Assembly (NCBI RefSeq): GCF_008122505.1
Contig: NZ_VSSB01000001.1
Coordinates: forward strand, 976,891-1,040,890
Direction of reading: 5' to 3'
Origin: Agromyces mariniharenae
Lineage (GTDB): Bacteria > Actinomycetota > Actinomycetes > Actinomycetales > Microbacteriaceae
DNA length: 64,000 nucleotides
Below are positions 34,957-43,244 of the stretch, piece after piece. The position numbers were made by a program, and so were the translations under genes. Numbering within the stretch: position 1 is the first letter of the stretch; each line of letters starts with the position of its first letter. The notes beneath the pieces are model-generated. The model was given only the letters and a program-made list of their open reading frames with translations, was not told where the DNA came from and did no database searches.

Positions 34957-36231
34957 CTACTTCTGGTCGGCCCAGTACGTGTCCGCCTCGGCCTGGATGG
35001 CCTCGAGGAACGGCATGGGGTCACCGGGGTTGGCGTTGAACGCGCCGAACTGCTCGAGCGCGACGGTGAGGATGGGCGTGGGCGTCGCCTCGAAGTATCG
35101 CGTGAACAGCGAGTGCTCGCCGTCGGCGACCGTGGTGCCGAGCTCGGAGAGCATCGGGTCCGCGACGGTGGCCTTCGGGTTGAAGGCGACGTCGCCGCGG
35201 GCGGCGTTCCACGCGGTCTGCGCGTCGGCCGACATCCACCACTCGGAGTAGGCGAGGCCGAGGTCCTTCTGCTTCGAGTTCTCGGCGACGCAGAGCGGGC
35301 CGGACTCCACCGAGACCGGCGTCGTGCCGAGGTCGCCGTTCACCGCGGGGATCACGAACATGTCGTAGTCCTCACCCGAGACCATGCCGGCGCCGTCGAG
35401 CGAGCCGTTGAAGAACGATCCGAAGTTGATCATCGCGAAGTCGCCCTGCTTCAGGCCGACCGCGGGGTCGACCGTGCTGCCGGCGTCGCTGAACCAGCCC
35501 TTCTCCTGCTCGTCGAGCCAGATGTTCATGATGTCGACGATCTCGGGGTCGGTGTACTTCACGTCACCCGTCGAGAGGCCCTTGTACAGCTCGGGGTCGG
35601 TGCCCGCGACGAGCTGCTGGAACCACTGGAAGGTGAACAGCGTGCTCGTCTGGTAGTACGGCGTGACGCCGGCGTCCTTGAGCTTCGCCGCCGCCGCGTC
35701 GAGCTCCTTCCAGGTCGTCGGCTCCTCGATGCCCTGCTCCTCGAAGATCTTCTTGTTGTAGTACATGACCCAGTAGGCGATGTTCATGGGCACGCAGTAC
35801 TGCTTGTCGTCGATCGTGTACTCGTCGCGCAGGCCCTCGGTCGCCCAGCCCTCGTCGATGGCTGTGTCCCAGAGGTCGGTGGTCTCCGCGACGAGGCCCT
35901 CGTCCACGAGCTGCTCGAGCGAGTCACCGGTGTGCCAGGTGAACAGGCCCGGGCTCTTGTCGGTGCGGAACGACTGCTTGATGAACGCGTCGTACTGCTG
36001 GGCGTCCGAGTAGCCCGTCGTGTTGAGGGTGATGTCGACTGCCTCTTCGCTCGTGGCGTTCAGCTCGTCGAAGTCGGGCTCCCACGCCGCCTTGTCGGTG
36101 TAGAAATCGAGCGCGCCCGTCGTGGCGCCCGCCTCGGCGCCGCCGTTCCCGCTGCCCGAGCAGCCGGTCAGCAGCATCGTGGTCGCGGCGAGCGCGGCGA
36201 CGCCGGCTCCGACCATCCGTCGTGACTTCAC
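34957..36231 (-). CDS. Sugar-binding lipoprotein of LacI-regulated locus
   Basis: 424 residues. Lipobox LLTGC, Cys24, Gly-rich linker, CUT1-type binding fold with NIAYWVMYYNKKIFEEQGIEEPTTWKEL and FAMINFGSFFNG. First gene of the operon. The operator TTGGTATCGTTACCAA lies 22 nt upstream of the start, over the likely -10. Substrate probably a mannose-type or other hexose oligosaccharide, judged from the isomerase and kinase of the same regulon. Confidence 0.9.
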   Translation of the reverse strand: MKSRRMVGAGVAALAATTMLLTGCSGSGNGGAEAGATTGALDFYTDKAAWEPDFDELNATSEEAVDITLNTTGYSDAQQYDAFIKQSFRTDKSPGLFTWHTGDSLEQLVDEGLVAETTDLWDTAIDEGWATEGLRDEYTIDDKQYCVPMNIAYWVMYYNKKIFEEQGIEEPTTWKELDAAAAKLKDAGVTPYYQTSTLFTFQWFQQLVAGTDPELYKGLSTGDVKYTDPEIVDIMNIWLDEQEKGWFSDAGSTVDPAVGLKQGDFAMINFGSFFNGSLDGAGMVSGEDYDMFVIPAVNGDLGTTPVSVESGPLCVAENSKQKDLGLAYSEWWMSADAQTAWNAARGDVAFNPKATVADPMLSELGTTVADGEHSLFTRYFEATPTPILTVALEQFGAFNANPGDPMPFLEAIQAEADTYWADQK

Positions 36232-36253
36232 TGGAACTCCCTTGTCCTGAGAT

Positions 36254-36269
36254 TTGGTATCGTTACCAA
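36254..36269 (-). promoter_or_regulatory. TTGGTATCGTTACCAA operator, importer operon
   Basis: Arms TTGGTA/TACCAA around TCGT. A near-identical site lies before the ROK kinase gene and a related one before the secreted propeller gene. On the minus strand a -35 TTGATA lies 18 nt before TAACGA inside the operator. Confidence 0.75.
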
Positions 36270-36361
36270 CCCCCGCGCAAAAATATCAACTCTCTCGAGC
36301 GGACGCAAGGCGGTGAGGTGGCCTGCGGCGAGTGCCGCGGTGCTGTGGTGCTGCAAAGCCG

Positions 36362-36391
36362 GTGTTCAATTGTGGAGTGTTCAGTTGTGGG
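36362..36391. repeat. Two 15-nt direct repeats
   Basis: GTGTTCAATTGTGGA and GTGTTCAGTTGTGGG in tandem, 12 nt from the stop of the isomerase-like gene. AT-richer than its surroundings. The following CTTGCTGAGGCTCAGG resembles a short REP-like element. No function assigned. Confidence 0.5.
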
Positions 36392-36402
36392 CTTGCTGAG
36401 GC

Positions 36403-38220
36403 TCAGGCGTCGCTCGTCCGCGTGCCGCGGACGTACGCCTTCACCGTCCCGAAGCGCTCGCTCCGGGAGTTCGCGGTCCGTCGGATGAGGTACGGTCCGA
36501 CGGCGGCCGGGACGATGAACGTCTCGGCGTAGTGCACGACGTAGGGCGCGAACGCCCCGGTCGGGCTCACGATCTCGACCTCGTCGCCCTCGACCAGGTT
36601 GAGCACGTTGACCGTGCCCTCGGTGTCGTGGGCGGCCTCCTGCTCGAACCAGTGCCGGCGGACCTCGATGAACTCGAGCTCGTGCAGGCCGGTCCGCTCC
36701 TCGACGAGACCCGGCTCGCGCCGGAGCTCCTCGACCTGGCCGACCAGGTTCCGCTCCACCCATTCGGTGTCGCGTTCCCACTGGATGTTCTGCTCGCCGT
36801 GGTCGAGGTGCACCGGGCGCGGCACGCCGTCGAGTCCGACGCGGCCCCAGTCCCAGAGCTTGAACGTGAAGATGAACGGCGTCGCCGAGATCTCGAGGAC
36901 CATCGAGTTCGCGCCCGAGCAGTGCACGGTGCCCGCCGGGATGGCGAAGTGGTCGTGCTTGCGCGCCGGGAACACGTTCACGTACTTCTCGGCGTCGAAG
37001 GGATGCTCCCCGTCGGTCGCCGCGCGAAGCGCCGCGAGCATCTCGTCGGCGTCGACACCCGACTTCAGGCCGAGGTAGACGACCGCGTCCTCGTCGGCGT
37101 CGAGCATGTAGTAGCTCTCGTCCTGCGTATACGCCATGCCGAACGTGTCGCGGATGTACTCCGTGAGCGGGTGCACCTGCAGCGAGAGGTTGCCGCCGCC
37201 CATGGTGTCGAGGAAGTCGAACCGGATCGGGAACTCGGCGCCGAAGCGGGCGAAGGTCCGCTCCCCGAGGAGCTCGCGGGGCCGGCTGAGGACGAGGTCC
37301 ATCGCCGGGATCTCGACGATCCGCCCCGCCGCCTCGAGCAGCAGCGAGTTCTCCTCGGGCACGCAGTCGAAGCACCACGCGTAGTTCGCCATCGACGGGT
37401 CGAGGTCGAGCGTGCTCTTCATCCACTGTCCGCCCCACACGCCGGGGTCGAAGAACGGGACGACGCGGAACGGTGCCGTGGCCGCATCGGAGAGCGCCTG
37501 GCGGAAGTCGCCGCCGCGCACGGCGCCGGCCACGTCGAGCGCGGCGTTGCCGTCGACGAGCAGGTCGATCCGGTCGAAGAGGGTGCGCTTGTGCCGATCC
37601 GCGGTGCGCCACTCGACGAAGAAGCCGCGCTTGTACTTGCGGAGGATGTCCTCGTCGCCGTTGTCGGCGCGCCAGTTCGTTGCACCCGCACGCAGGCGCT
37701 GCTGGATCTCCCAGCGAGCGAGGTCGACCAGGACGAGCGCATCGGCGCGGCGTCCGGCGGCCAGATCGGCGCCCCACCCGACGATCACCGTCGGCCCGGT
37801 CCGCTCCTCGATCCGACGCTGCAGGGCGGCGAGGCGCTGCGCATCGTAGAACTCGTCGACCGTGAAGTGGCTCATGACGCCGAACACGCGGTCGTCGGTG
37901 AGGTTGCGCGCGATGAGGGCGTCGATCACGGCGCGGTCGGCCGCAGCCTCGTCCTCGACGTCGATGACGTCGGCCTCGGGCAGCACCTGCCGGATCCGGT
38001 CCGCGATCGCCGCGACGTCCGCGCCCGGGTACACGTCGACGGCGACGAGCGGATGCCCCGTCGCGGTCGTCGCCATGTCCATCGCGGCGCGCCAGGCCTC
38101 GTCGCCGACGAGCACCTCGCTGCCCTCGGGCAGGGACACGGTGGGCAGCTTCACGTAACTGCTCCGGTCGTCGAGCAGGTATTCCTCGAGCGGGATCTGG
38201 CGGGAGTCAACGGTCGTCAT
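36403..38220 (-). CDS. Class I mannose-6-phosphate isomerase-like protein with N-terminal kinase-like domain
   Basis: 605 residues, twice the size of simple ManA. Residues 1-245 resemble a nucleoside-kinase-like alpha/beta domain but I see no Walker A. From about 250 the protein is a cupin isomerase: FFDPGVWGGQWMKSTL, zinc ligands Q348 and H350 in LSLQVHP, an acidic ligand near DESYYMLD, and His in PAGTVHCSG. This fused form is known from Gram-positive sugar operons. Overlaps the ROK gene by 14 nt. Predicted to interconvert mannose 6-phosphate (or a related hexose phosphate) and fructose 6-phosphate. Confidence 0.82.
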   Translation of the reverse strand: MTTVDSRQIPLEEYLLDDRSSYVKLPTVSLPEGSEVLVGDEAWRAAMDMATTATGHPLVAVDVYPGADVAAIADRIRQVLPEADVIDVEDEAAADRAVIDALIARNLTDDRVFGVMSHFTVDEFYDAQRLAALQRRIEERTGPTVIVGWGADLAAGRRADALVLVDLARWEIQQRLRAGATNWRADNGDEDILRKYKRGFFVEWRTADRHKRTLFDRIDLLVDGNAALDVAGAVRGGDFRQALSDAATAPFRVVPFFDPGVWGGQWMKSTLDLDPSMANYAWCFDCVPEENSLLLEAAGRIVEIPAMDLVLSRPRELLGERTFARFGAEFPIRFDFLDTMGGGNLSLQVHPLTEYIRDTFGMAYTQDESYYMLDADEDAVVYLGLKSGVDADEMLAALRAATDGEHPFDAEKYVNVFPARKHDHFAIPAGTVHCSGANSMVLEISATPFIFTFKLWDWGRVGLDGVPRPVHLDHGEQNIQWERDTEWVERNLVGQVEELRREPGLVEERTGLHELEFIEVRRHWFEQEAAHDTEGTVNVLNLVEGDEVEIVSPTGAFAPYVVHYAETFIVPAAVGPYLIRRTANSRSERFGTVKAYVRGTRTSDA

Positions 38221-39184
38221 GGCCGTCCTTCGTCGTGCGGTCGGTGGTGCTGGTGCTGGCGGGGTCGAGATCGTGGGCGGCGAGCGCCGCGAGTCCTCGC
38301 AGGACCGAGGTGGCCGGGTCGTCGGGCGTGACGAACGTCGGGCGGAACGACGAGGACCAGAGATCGGCGTGAACCCGCTCGCGAAGTGCCGGCAGGATGA
38401 CGTCGGCGGCGCGCATGACGCCGCCGGTCACGACGACCACCTCGGGGTCGAAGGCGTGGCACTGCGTCACGATGACGGCGGCCCAGGCACGGAGGTACCG
38501 GTCGAGGATCGCAGCGGACTCGGGCTCCCGACGGGTCTCGACGAGGTCGCGGATGCCGATGGTCCCCGTCTCGGCGAGGCGAGCGGCAAGCGCGGCGCCG
38601 AGTGCGAGGTCGCCGGCTGCGGCATCCGTCGCCAGTGCCCACGTGCTGGCGAGCGCCTCGGCGCAACCGAGGTTGCCGCAGGGGCAGCGGGGCCCGTCGA
38701 GGTCGACCGTCACGTGGCCGCCGAGGATCCCGGCGTGGCCGTGGCGTCCGCGGACGATGCGTCCGTCGAGGATCGCGGCCGTTCCGATGCCCGTGCCGAG
38801 GACGATGAGGACGGCGTCCTGCTCGCCTCGCGCGCTGCCGTCGGCGAGCTCGCCGATGAGGGCGGCGCGGGCGTCGTTCTCGACGACGGCGGGGCATCCG
38901 AATCGAGTGCGGGACCACGCCGAGAGATCGAGGTCGTGCAACTCGGCGTACTTGCCATGCGCCGCGATGAGGCGCGAGGCCTCGGGGTCGACGATGCCGG
39001 GGACGGCGATGCCGACCGCGTCGGCATGCTCGCCGTCGAGGAGCCGGTCGATACGGCCGCCGACCTCGTCGAGCCCGATCCCTCCGTCGACGGCGGTGAA
39101 CTCGTCGGCCACGACGACGCGGCCGTGCTCGAACACGCCGAGCTTGACGGCGGTGCCGCCGAGGTCGATGGCCACGGTGCGCAT
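38207..39184 (-). CDS. ROK-family sugar kinase
   Basis: 325 residues. N-terminal AIDLGGTAVKLGVF phosphate loop, catalytic Asp in VENDARAA (D104), ROK zinc motif H150 with C167-P-C169-G-N-L-G-C174, and VVVTGGVMRA adenosine loop. Kinase for glucose, mannose or fructose. It leads a two-gene operon with the isomerase-like gene; AGGAGGACGC precedes ATG 39184, and the operator TTGGTATCGTTACCAT lies 28 nt upstream. Mannokinase plus isomerase would be a coherent pathway. Confidence 0.9.
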   Translation of the reverse strand: MRTVAIDLGGTAVKLGVFEHGRVVVADEFTAVDGGIGLDEVGGRIDRLLDGEHADAVGIAVPGIVDPEASRLIAAHGKYAELHDLDLSAWSRTRFGCPAVVENDARAALIGELADGSARGEQDAVLIVLGTGIGTAAILDGRIVRGRHGHAGILGGHVTVDLDGPRCPCGNLGCAEALASTWALATDAAAGDLALGAALAARLAETGTIGIRDLVETRREPESAAILDRYLRAWAAVIVTQCHAFDPEVVVVTGGVMRAADVILPALRERVHADLWSSSFRPTFVTPDDPATSVLRGLAALAAHDLDPASTSTTDRTTKDGHDDR

Positions 39185-39211
39185 GCGTCCTCCTGATCGT
39201 CGTGGTCGAGT

Positions 39212-39227
39212 TTGGTATCGTTACCAT
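39212..39227 (-). promoter_or_regulatory. TTGGTATCGTTACCAT operator, kinase operon
   Basis: 15 of 16 bases match the importer-operon operator at 36254-36269. Positioned just before the ROK kinase ribosome site. Confidence 0.72.
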
Positions 39228-39305
39228 AACCGGCGGTCCGCAATCGCGCAAGTCCGATCGGGGAGGCCGGGCCGGGCGAGCCTCGGAGCAGCTCGGCGCG
39301 GCGCG

Positions 39306-40340
39306 TCAGCCGACGGCCGGCGCGAGGCGCACGGGCATCTCGACGAGTCGCGCGGGCCCACGATGGCGATCGCCGTTGCCGAGTCGTGACAGCAGCAGCT
39401 TGGCCGCCTCCCGCCCGAGCTCACGCGGGTCGTGGTCGACCACCGTGACCGGGACGGGCATGAGCCCGGCGAGTTCGAAGTCGTCAAAGCTGACGAGCTC
39501 CGGCAGGTCCGCAGCGTCGGCGCCCGCCCGGAGGCGCCGGCCGATCTCGTGCAGCGCGCCGATGCTGTTGCGGTTGTTCGCGCTGAAGATGGCCGTCGGC
39601 GGCTCGTCGAGGTCGAGCAGCCGCCGAGTCGCCTCACTGGCCGAGTCGGCGTCCTGCTGCTCGCGCAGCACGAGGGCCGGGTCGAGCGGAATGCCGCGCT
39701 CCTCCAGCGCGTGGAGGTAGCCCTCGTAGCGGCGGCCGCCCGTGAACGCGGAGCTGACGTTCCCGAGGTACCCGATGCGGGTGTGGCCCGCGTCGAGCAG
39801 CGCGAGCGTGCCGCGATACGCGCCGCCCACGTCGTCCAGGAGCACGGCGTCGACGTCGAGGCCATAGATCCGGCGCGAGGCGAGGACCAGCGGCACGTCG
39901 CCGAGGCGCTCGGGCCGCAGGTGATCGGACGGACCGCCGGACGGGACGAGTACGAGGCCCTCGACCTGACGGCCCAGGAAGTCCGCGACGAGCTGGCGCT
40001 CGCGAGCGGGGTCGCCGCCCGTGTTCCCCAGGATGATGCGACGTCCGGTCGCGGCGACGGCCTCCTCGACGCCGAGCGCGAAGTTGCCGTAGTACGGATT
40101 GCCGAGGTTCGTGATCGCGACCCCGATGAGCCCGCTCGTCTGCCCGGGCCGGAGGCTCCGGGCGTTCTCGTTCCGGCGGTAGCCGAGCTCGCGGACCGCC
40201 TCGAGCACGCGCTCCTGGATCTCGGGACGCACGTTGGCGCCGCCGGCGAGGGTTCGGGAGACCGTCATCGGGCTCACGCCCGCACGCAGCGCGACCTCCT
40301 TGATGGTCGGCTGCTTGCCGGGGTGGGCGACACCGACCAT
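39306..40340 (-). CDS. LacI-family regulator of the glycan locus
   Basis: 344 residues. HTH at about 10-30 (IKEVALRAGVSPMTVSRTLAG), hinge YRRNENARSLRPG, ligand core with LPELVSFDDFELAGLMPVPVTVVDHDP. ATG 40340 has AGAGGAGG upstream. It lies inside the group of three transcription units that share TTGGTATCGTTACCAA-type operators and is the obvious candidate repressor for them. Confidence 0.92.
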   Translation of the reverse strand: MVGVAHPGKQPTIKEVALRAGVSPMTVSRTLAGGANVRPEIQERVLEAVRELGYRRNENARSLRPGQTSGLIGVAITNLGNPYYGNFALGVEEAVAATGRRIILGNTGGDPARERQLVADFLGRQVEGLVLVPSGGPSDHLRPERLGDVPLVLASRRIYGLDVDAVLLDDVGGAYRGTLALLDAGHTRIGYLGNVSSAFTGGRRYEGYLHALEERGIPLDPALVLREQQDADSASEATRRLLDLDEPPTAIFSANNRNSIGALHEIGRRLRAGADAADLPELVSFDDFELAGLMPVPVTVVDHDPRELGREAAKLLLSRLGNGDRHRGPARLVEMPVRLAPAVG

Positions 40341-40456
40341 GGCCGGCCTCCTCTCGCGTCGTCGCCGGACTACGGTAACCCGTCGCGCGGTCTGGTGGCG
40401 CTCCGTGCGACGAAGGGGCTATGCAGGCGGATCCTCTCGCTGCTACGCTCCCGTGC

Positions 40457-40471
40457 TTGATAACGTTAACA
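40457..40471 (+). promoter_or_regulatory. TTGATAACGTTAACA operator upstream of secreted propeller gene
   Basis: Palindromic core TAACGTTA (40461-40468) with TG...CA flanks, a diverged form of the TTGGTATCGTTACCAA sites. It follows a likely -10 TACGCT (40444-40449). Confidence 0.55.
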
Positions 40472-40535
40472 GGAACGGGGCCTCACCGCATCCGTTCCGC
40501 GGTCCGGCGACGCTGCCGGAGGGGAGCACTCAGGT

Positions 40536-41672
40536 ATGCCTCAGCGAATTCAATCCCGATCAACGCGCCTCGCGATCGCCTCGACGGTGAGCGCACTCGC
40601 CCTCGTCGGCGCATCCGTGCCGATGTCCGCGACCGCCGCCCAGACCTGCGCCGACATCTCGGCACAGGTCGACACGGAGCTGCGCGACCGATTCGGCACG
40701 TACGGCGACACCGCAGGTCGATGGACCGGGGCGGACTCGGCGTACAGCGTCGAGCTTCCGGATGGCCGGATCGCATGGATCTACTCGGACACGTTCCTCG
40801 GGGAGGTAGACGAGGACCACGGCCGCCCGCTCGACTCGATGTTCATCCACAACTCGATCAACGTCGACGACGATGGCGAGATCACGACCTTCACAGGCGG
40901 CACGCCCGAGGCGCCCGAGTCGCTCGTCAAGGTCCCCGGTGGCGACGAGGGCCAGGACTGGTACTGGTTCGGCGACGCGACCGTGCACGGCGACGAGCTG
41001 CAGGTCATGCTCGTCGAGTTCGTGAAGACGGGCGACACGATGTGGGACTTCAGGTTCGCCGGCAACGGCGTGGCGACGTTCGACGCCTCGACGCTCGAGC
41101 TGCGCTCGATCGACGAACTGGCGACGAACGGGGTCAACTGGGGTTCGGCGATCTACGAGAACCCGGACGACGGCTACACCTACGTGTACGGCGTCGAGGA
41201 CCTCGGCCTGCAGAAGTTCGCCCACCTCGCTCGGGTGGCCGGCGGCGACCTCGCCGACGACACCTGGGAGTACCTCGGCGAAGCCGGATGGTCCACCGAC
41301 CCGGCCGCAACGAAGCGCATCCTCGAGGGCGTGTCGAACGAGTTCAGCGTGAGCCGATACCAGGGCCGCTACACCCTCGTCACGGGCGACGCGACGGAGA
41401 TCCTCAGCTCGAAGGTCGTCATGTACCGCAGCGACAGCCTCGAGGGACCGTTCACGGGCAAGACGGTCCTGTACACCACGCCCGAGACGAGCGGCAACGT
41501 CTTCACGTACAACGCGAAGGCGCACCCCGAGCTCGGAGACGGCCACACGCTGCTCGTCACGTACAACGTGAACAGCTTCGACACGAACGACCTCTACGTC
41601 GACGTCGACAACTACCGCCCGCGCTACGTCGCGGTCGACACGAAGGTGAAGAACGGCCAGTGCGTGAGCTGA
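40536..41672 (+). CDS. Secreted beta-propeller (DUF4185/DUF5005-like) protein, possible glycosidase
   Basis: 378 residues. Signal peptide 1-35 cleaved near SATAA-QTC. The mature protein is rich in regularly spaced acidic/aromatic blades (GRIAWIYSDTFLGEVDEDHG, WYWFGDATVHGDELQVMLVEF, NGVNWGSAIYENPDDGYTYVYG, VSNEFSVSRYQGRYTLVTGD), the layout of five-bladed propeller families such as DUF4185 and GH43-like clans. Catalytic residues are not certain. Exported, under the same type of operator as the importer, so it likely acts on the extracellular glycan whose fragments are imported. Confidence 0.75.
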   Translation: MPQRIQSRSTRLAIASTVSALALVGASVPMSATAAQTCADISAQVDTELRDRFGTYGDTAGRWTGADSAYSVELPDGRIAWIYSDTFLGEVDEDHGRPLDSMFIHNSINVDDDGEITTFTGGTPEAPESLVKVPGGDEGQDWYWFGDATVHGDELQVMLVEFVKTGDTMWDFRFAGNGVATFDASTLELRSIDELATNGVNWGSAIYENPDDGYTYVYGVEDLGLQKFAHLARVAGGDLADDTWEYLGEAGWSTDPAATKRILEGVSNEFSVSRYQGRYTLVTGDATEILSSKVVMYRSDSLEGPFTGKTVLYTTPETSGNVFTYNAKAHPELGDGHTLLVTYNVNSFDTNDLYVDVDNYRPRYVAVDTKVKNGQCVS

Positions 41673-41686
41673 CGAGCCGCGAAACG

Positions 41687-41727
41687 ACGGATGCCCCGTG
41701 CCGAGCGAATCGGCACGGGGCATCCGT
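41687..41727. terminator. Bidirectional terminator between propeller gene and rplL
   Basis: Perfect 18-bp stem ACGGATGCCCCGTGCCGA/TCGGCACGGGGCATCCGT, loop GCGAA. It lies 15 nt after the plus-strand stop and downstream of rplL on the minus strand, so it can serve both. Confidence 0.75.
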
Positions 41728-41733
41728 GTGTTC

Positions 41734-41777
41734 AGGTGACGCGGGTCACCTCACGCAAGTGGCGCCCGAACGGGCGC
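41734..41777 (-). terminator. Two small stems after rplL
   Basis: GCGCCCG/CGGGCGC (41762-41768/41771-41777) and AGGTGAC/GTCACCT (41734-41740/41745-41751). Probably part of the rplJL termination region; no T tract. Confidence 0.4.
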
Positions 41778-41785
41778 GAGCACTT

Positions 41786-41837
41786 ACTTGAGGGTGACGG
41801 TCGCACTCAGCGTGTGCTGCCCTCCTCGAGGGCGGCC
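41786..41837 (-). repeat. Remnant duplication of the rplL 3' end
   Basis: ACTTGAGGGTGACGGTCGC (41786-41804) repeats 41841-41859, and CCTCCTCGAGGGCGGCC (41821-41837) repeats 41865-41881. These are the last codons of rplL. The copy carries 16 nt between the blocks where rplL has 5. It lies just past the rplL stop codon, so it is not translated. Confidence 0.8.
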
Positions 41838-41838
41838 A

Positions 41839-42228
41839 CTACTTGAGGGTGACGGTCGCGCCGGCCTCCTCGAGGGCGGCCTTCGCCTTGTCGGCGGTCT
41901 CCTTGTTCGCGCCCTCGAGCACGGCCTTGGGAGCACCGTCGACGACGGCCTTGGCCTCGCCGAGGCCGAGCGAGGTGAGCTCGCGGACGACCTTGATGAC
42001 CTGGATCTTCTTGTCGCCGGCAGCCTCGAGGACGACGTCGAAGGAGTCCTTCTCCTCGACCTCTTCAGCAGCAGCGCCAGCGCCACCGGCGGCCGGAGCG
42101 GCAACCGCGACGGGGGCGGCGGCGGTGACCTCGAAGGTCTCCTCGAACGCCTTCACGAACTCCGAGAGCTCGATGAGGGTCAGGCCCTTGAACTGCTCGA
42201 GCAGCTCCTCAGTGGACAGCTTCGCCAT
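41839..42228 (-). CDS. rplL: 50S ribosomal protein L7/L12
   Basis: 129 residues. N-terminal dimerisation helix ([28 protein letters not shown]), Ala/Gly/Pro-rich hinge, C-terminal domain with [30 protein letters not shown] that binds translation factors. Normal length. Follows rplJ by 49 nt and shares its promoter and leader. The stop is TAG; a partial copy of its 3' end lies just downstream. Confidence 0.98.
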   Translation of the reverse strand: MAKLSTEELLEQFKGLTLIELSEFVKAFEETFEVTAAAPVAVAAPAAGGAGAAAEEVEEKDSFDVVLEAAGDKKIQVIKVVRELTSLGLGEAKAVVDGAPKAVLEGANKETADKAKAALEEAGATVTLK

Positions 42229-42277
42229 GATTTTCTCCTTTGGGTTTCTCGTTACTCACCGCTTGAGAGGCTCGCGC

Positions 42278-42793
42278 CTACGCAGCGGACTCCTGCTTCT
42301 CACGCAGCGCGTCGACCGTGCGGACGGCCTTCGACAGCGGTGCGTTGAACAGATATGCGGCTCCGAACAGCGAGGCCTTGAAGGCGCCGGCGAGCTTCGC
42401 CAGGAGCACTTCGCGGGACTCGAGGTCGGCGAGCTTGCCTACCTCTTCGGCGGTCAGGGGCTTGCCATCGAAGTAGCCGCCCTTGACCACGAGGAGGGGG
42501 TTCGCCTTGGTGAAGTCACGCAGCGACTTCGCGACGGCGACCGGGTCGCCGTGCACGAAGGCGATCGCCGACGGGCCCTTGAGCTCGTCGTCGAACGCCG
42601 TGATCCCGGCGTTGTTCGCCGCGATCTTGGTCAGCGTGTTCTTCACCACGGCGTAGCTCGCGTCCCCACTGATGGACTTGCGCAGCTCCTTGAGCTTCGC
42701 AACAGTGAGGCCGCGGTATTCGGTCAGCAGAACGGCGGTCGAGCTCTCGAACCTCTCGGTGAGCTCGGCAACCGCGGCTTCCTTGTTCGCCAT
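42278..42793 (-). CDS. rplJ: 50S ribosomal protein L10
   Basis: 171 residues; L10 fold with [16 protein letters not shown] and [14 protein letters not shown]-binding region, and a C-terminal helix ([15 protein letters not shown]) that holds L7/L12 dimers. ATG 42793 has AAGGAG 7 nt upstream; an ATG at 42814 has none. Preceded by an L10-leader-type region with an intrinsic terminator (42871-42901). The usual rplK-rplA genes are not next to it. Confidence 0.97.
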   Translation of the reverse strand: MANKEAAVAELTERFESSTAVLLTEYRGLTVAKLKELRKSISGDASYAVVKNTLTKIAANNAGITAFDDELKGPSAIAFVHGDPVAVAKSLRDFTKANPLLVVKGGYFDGKPLTAEEVGKLADLESREVLLAKLAGAFKASLFGAAYLFNAPLSKAVRTVDALREKQESAA

Positions 42794-43030
42794 GGCCACT
42801 CCTTGTGTCTTCAACGTGCATCGCGGTGGCGGTGCACGGCCTCGGAGCGCTGGAAGAATTCGGAGCGAAAGAAAAAAGCTCCGGCGCAGACGCGCGGAGC
42901 TCGGCCCGATTCGATCGGGAAGTCTTCGTCACACCTGCGTGGGCTCCTGCTTTCGCAAGACTTCGGTCGCATCCACTGCTGTGATCGACACAGTCGCGGG
43001 CGCGACGACCAACGGTCTTCGGCTCCGTCA
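42794..43030 (-). ncRNA. L10 leader (ribosomal protein autoregulatory leader)
   Basis: About 237 nt of untranslated leader before rplJ. On the minus strand it carries GCAGGAGCCCACGCAGGTG, the core L10-leader element at which L10(L12)4 binds, then an intrinsic terminator. Binding of surplus L10 should stop transcription before rplJL. Position, core and terminator agree; exact ends are estimates. Confidence 0.8.
42871..42901 (-). terminator. Attenuator in the L10 leader
   Basis: Minus strand: AGCTCCG, 11-nt loop, CGGAGCT, then TTTTTT (complement of 42872-42877). The only classical T-tract terminator I see in the window. Confidence 0.8.
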
Positions 43031-43059
43031 AGGGTAGCGGATGCCGCGAGTCACGCCAA
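43031..43059 (-). promoter_or_regulatory. Promoter of rplJ-rplL
   Basis: Minus strand -35 TTGGCG (43054-43059), 17-nt spacer, -10 TACCCT (43031-43036). Strong match at optimal spacing. Confidence 0.75.
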
Positions 43060-43244
43060 ATCGCAGCGGTGCGGCACCGAATCGACGTGGTCGCCCGATC
43101 GGCCCCGCACTAATATGAGGATGCCTCAGTGCAGCCCCCGATGCGTCGTGCTCCATCCAGATCGAGACTATGGCCACTGCGGGCGACGTGCCCCGAGCCC
43201 CGGAGCATCCCGTCGGCGCCCGTGATCAATCGAAGGATCCGATC

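Noticed and set aside
41839..43030. Missing rplK-rplA as a sign of rearrangement
   Set aside because: Separate rplJ-rplL units with their own leader are common in this family; no breakpoint signs seen.
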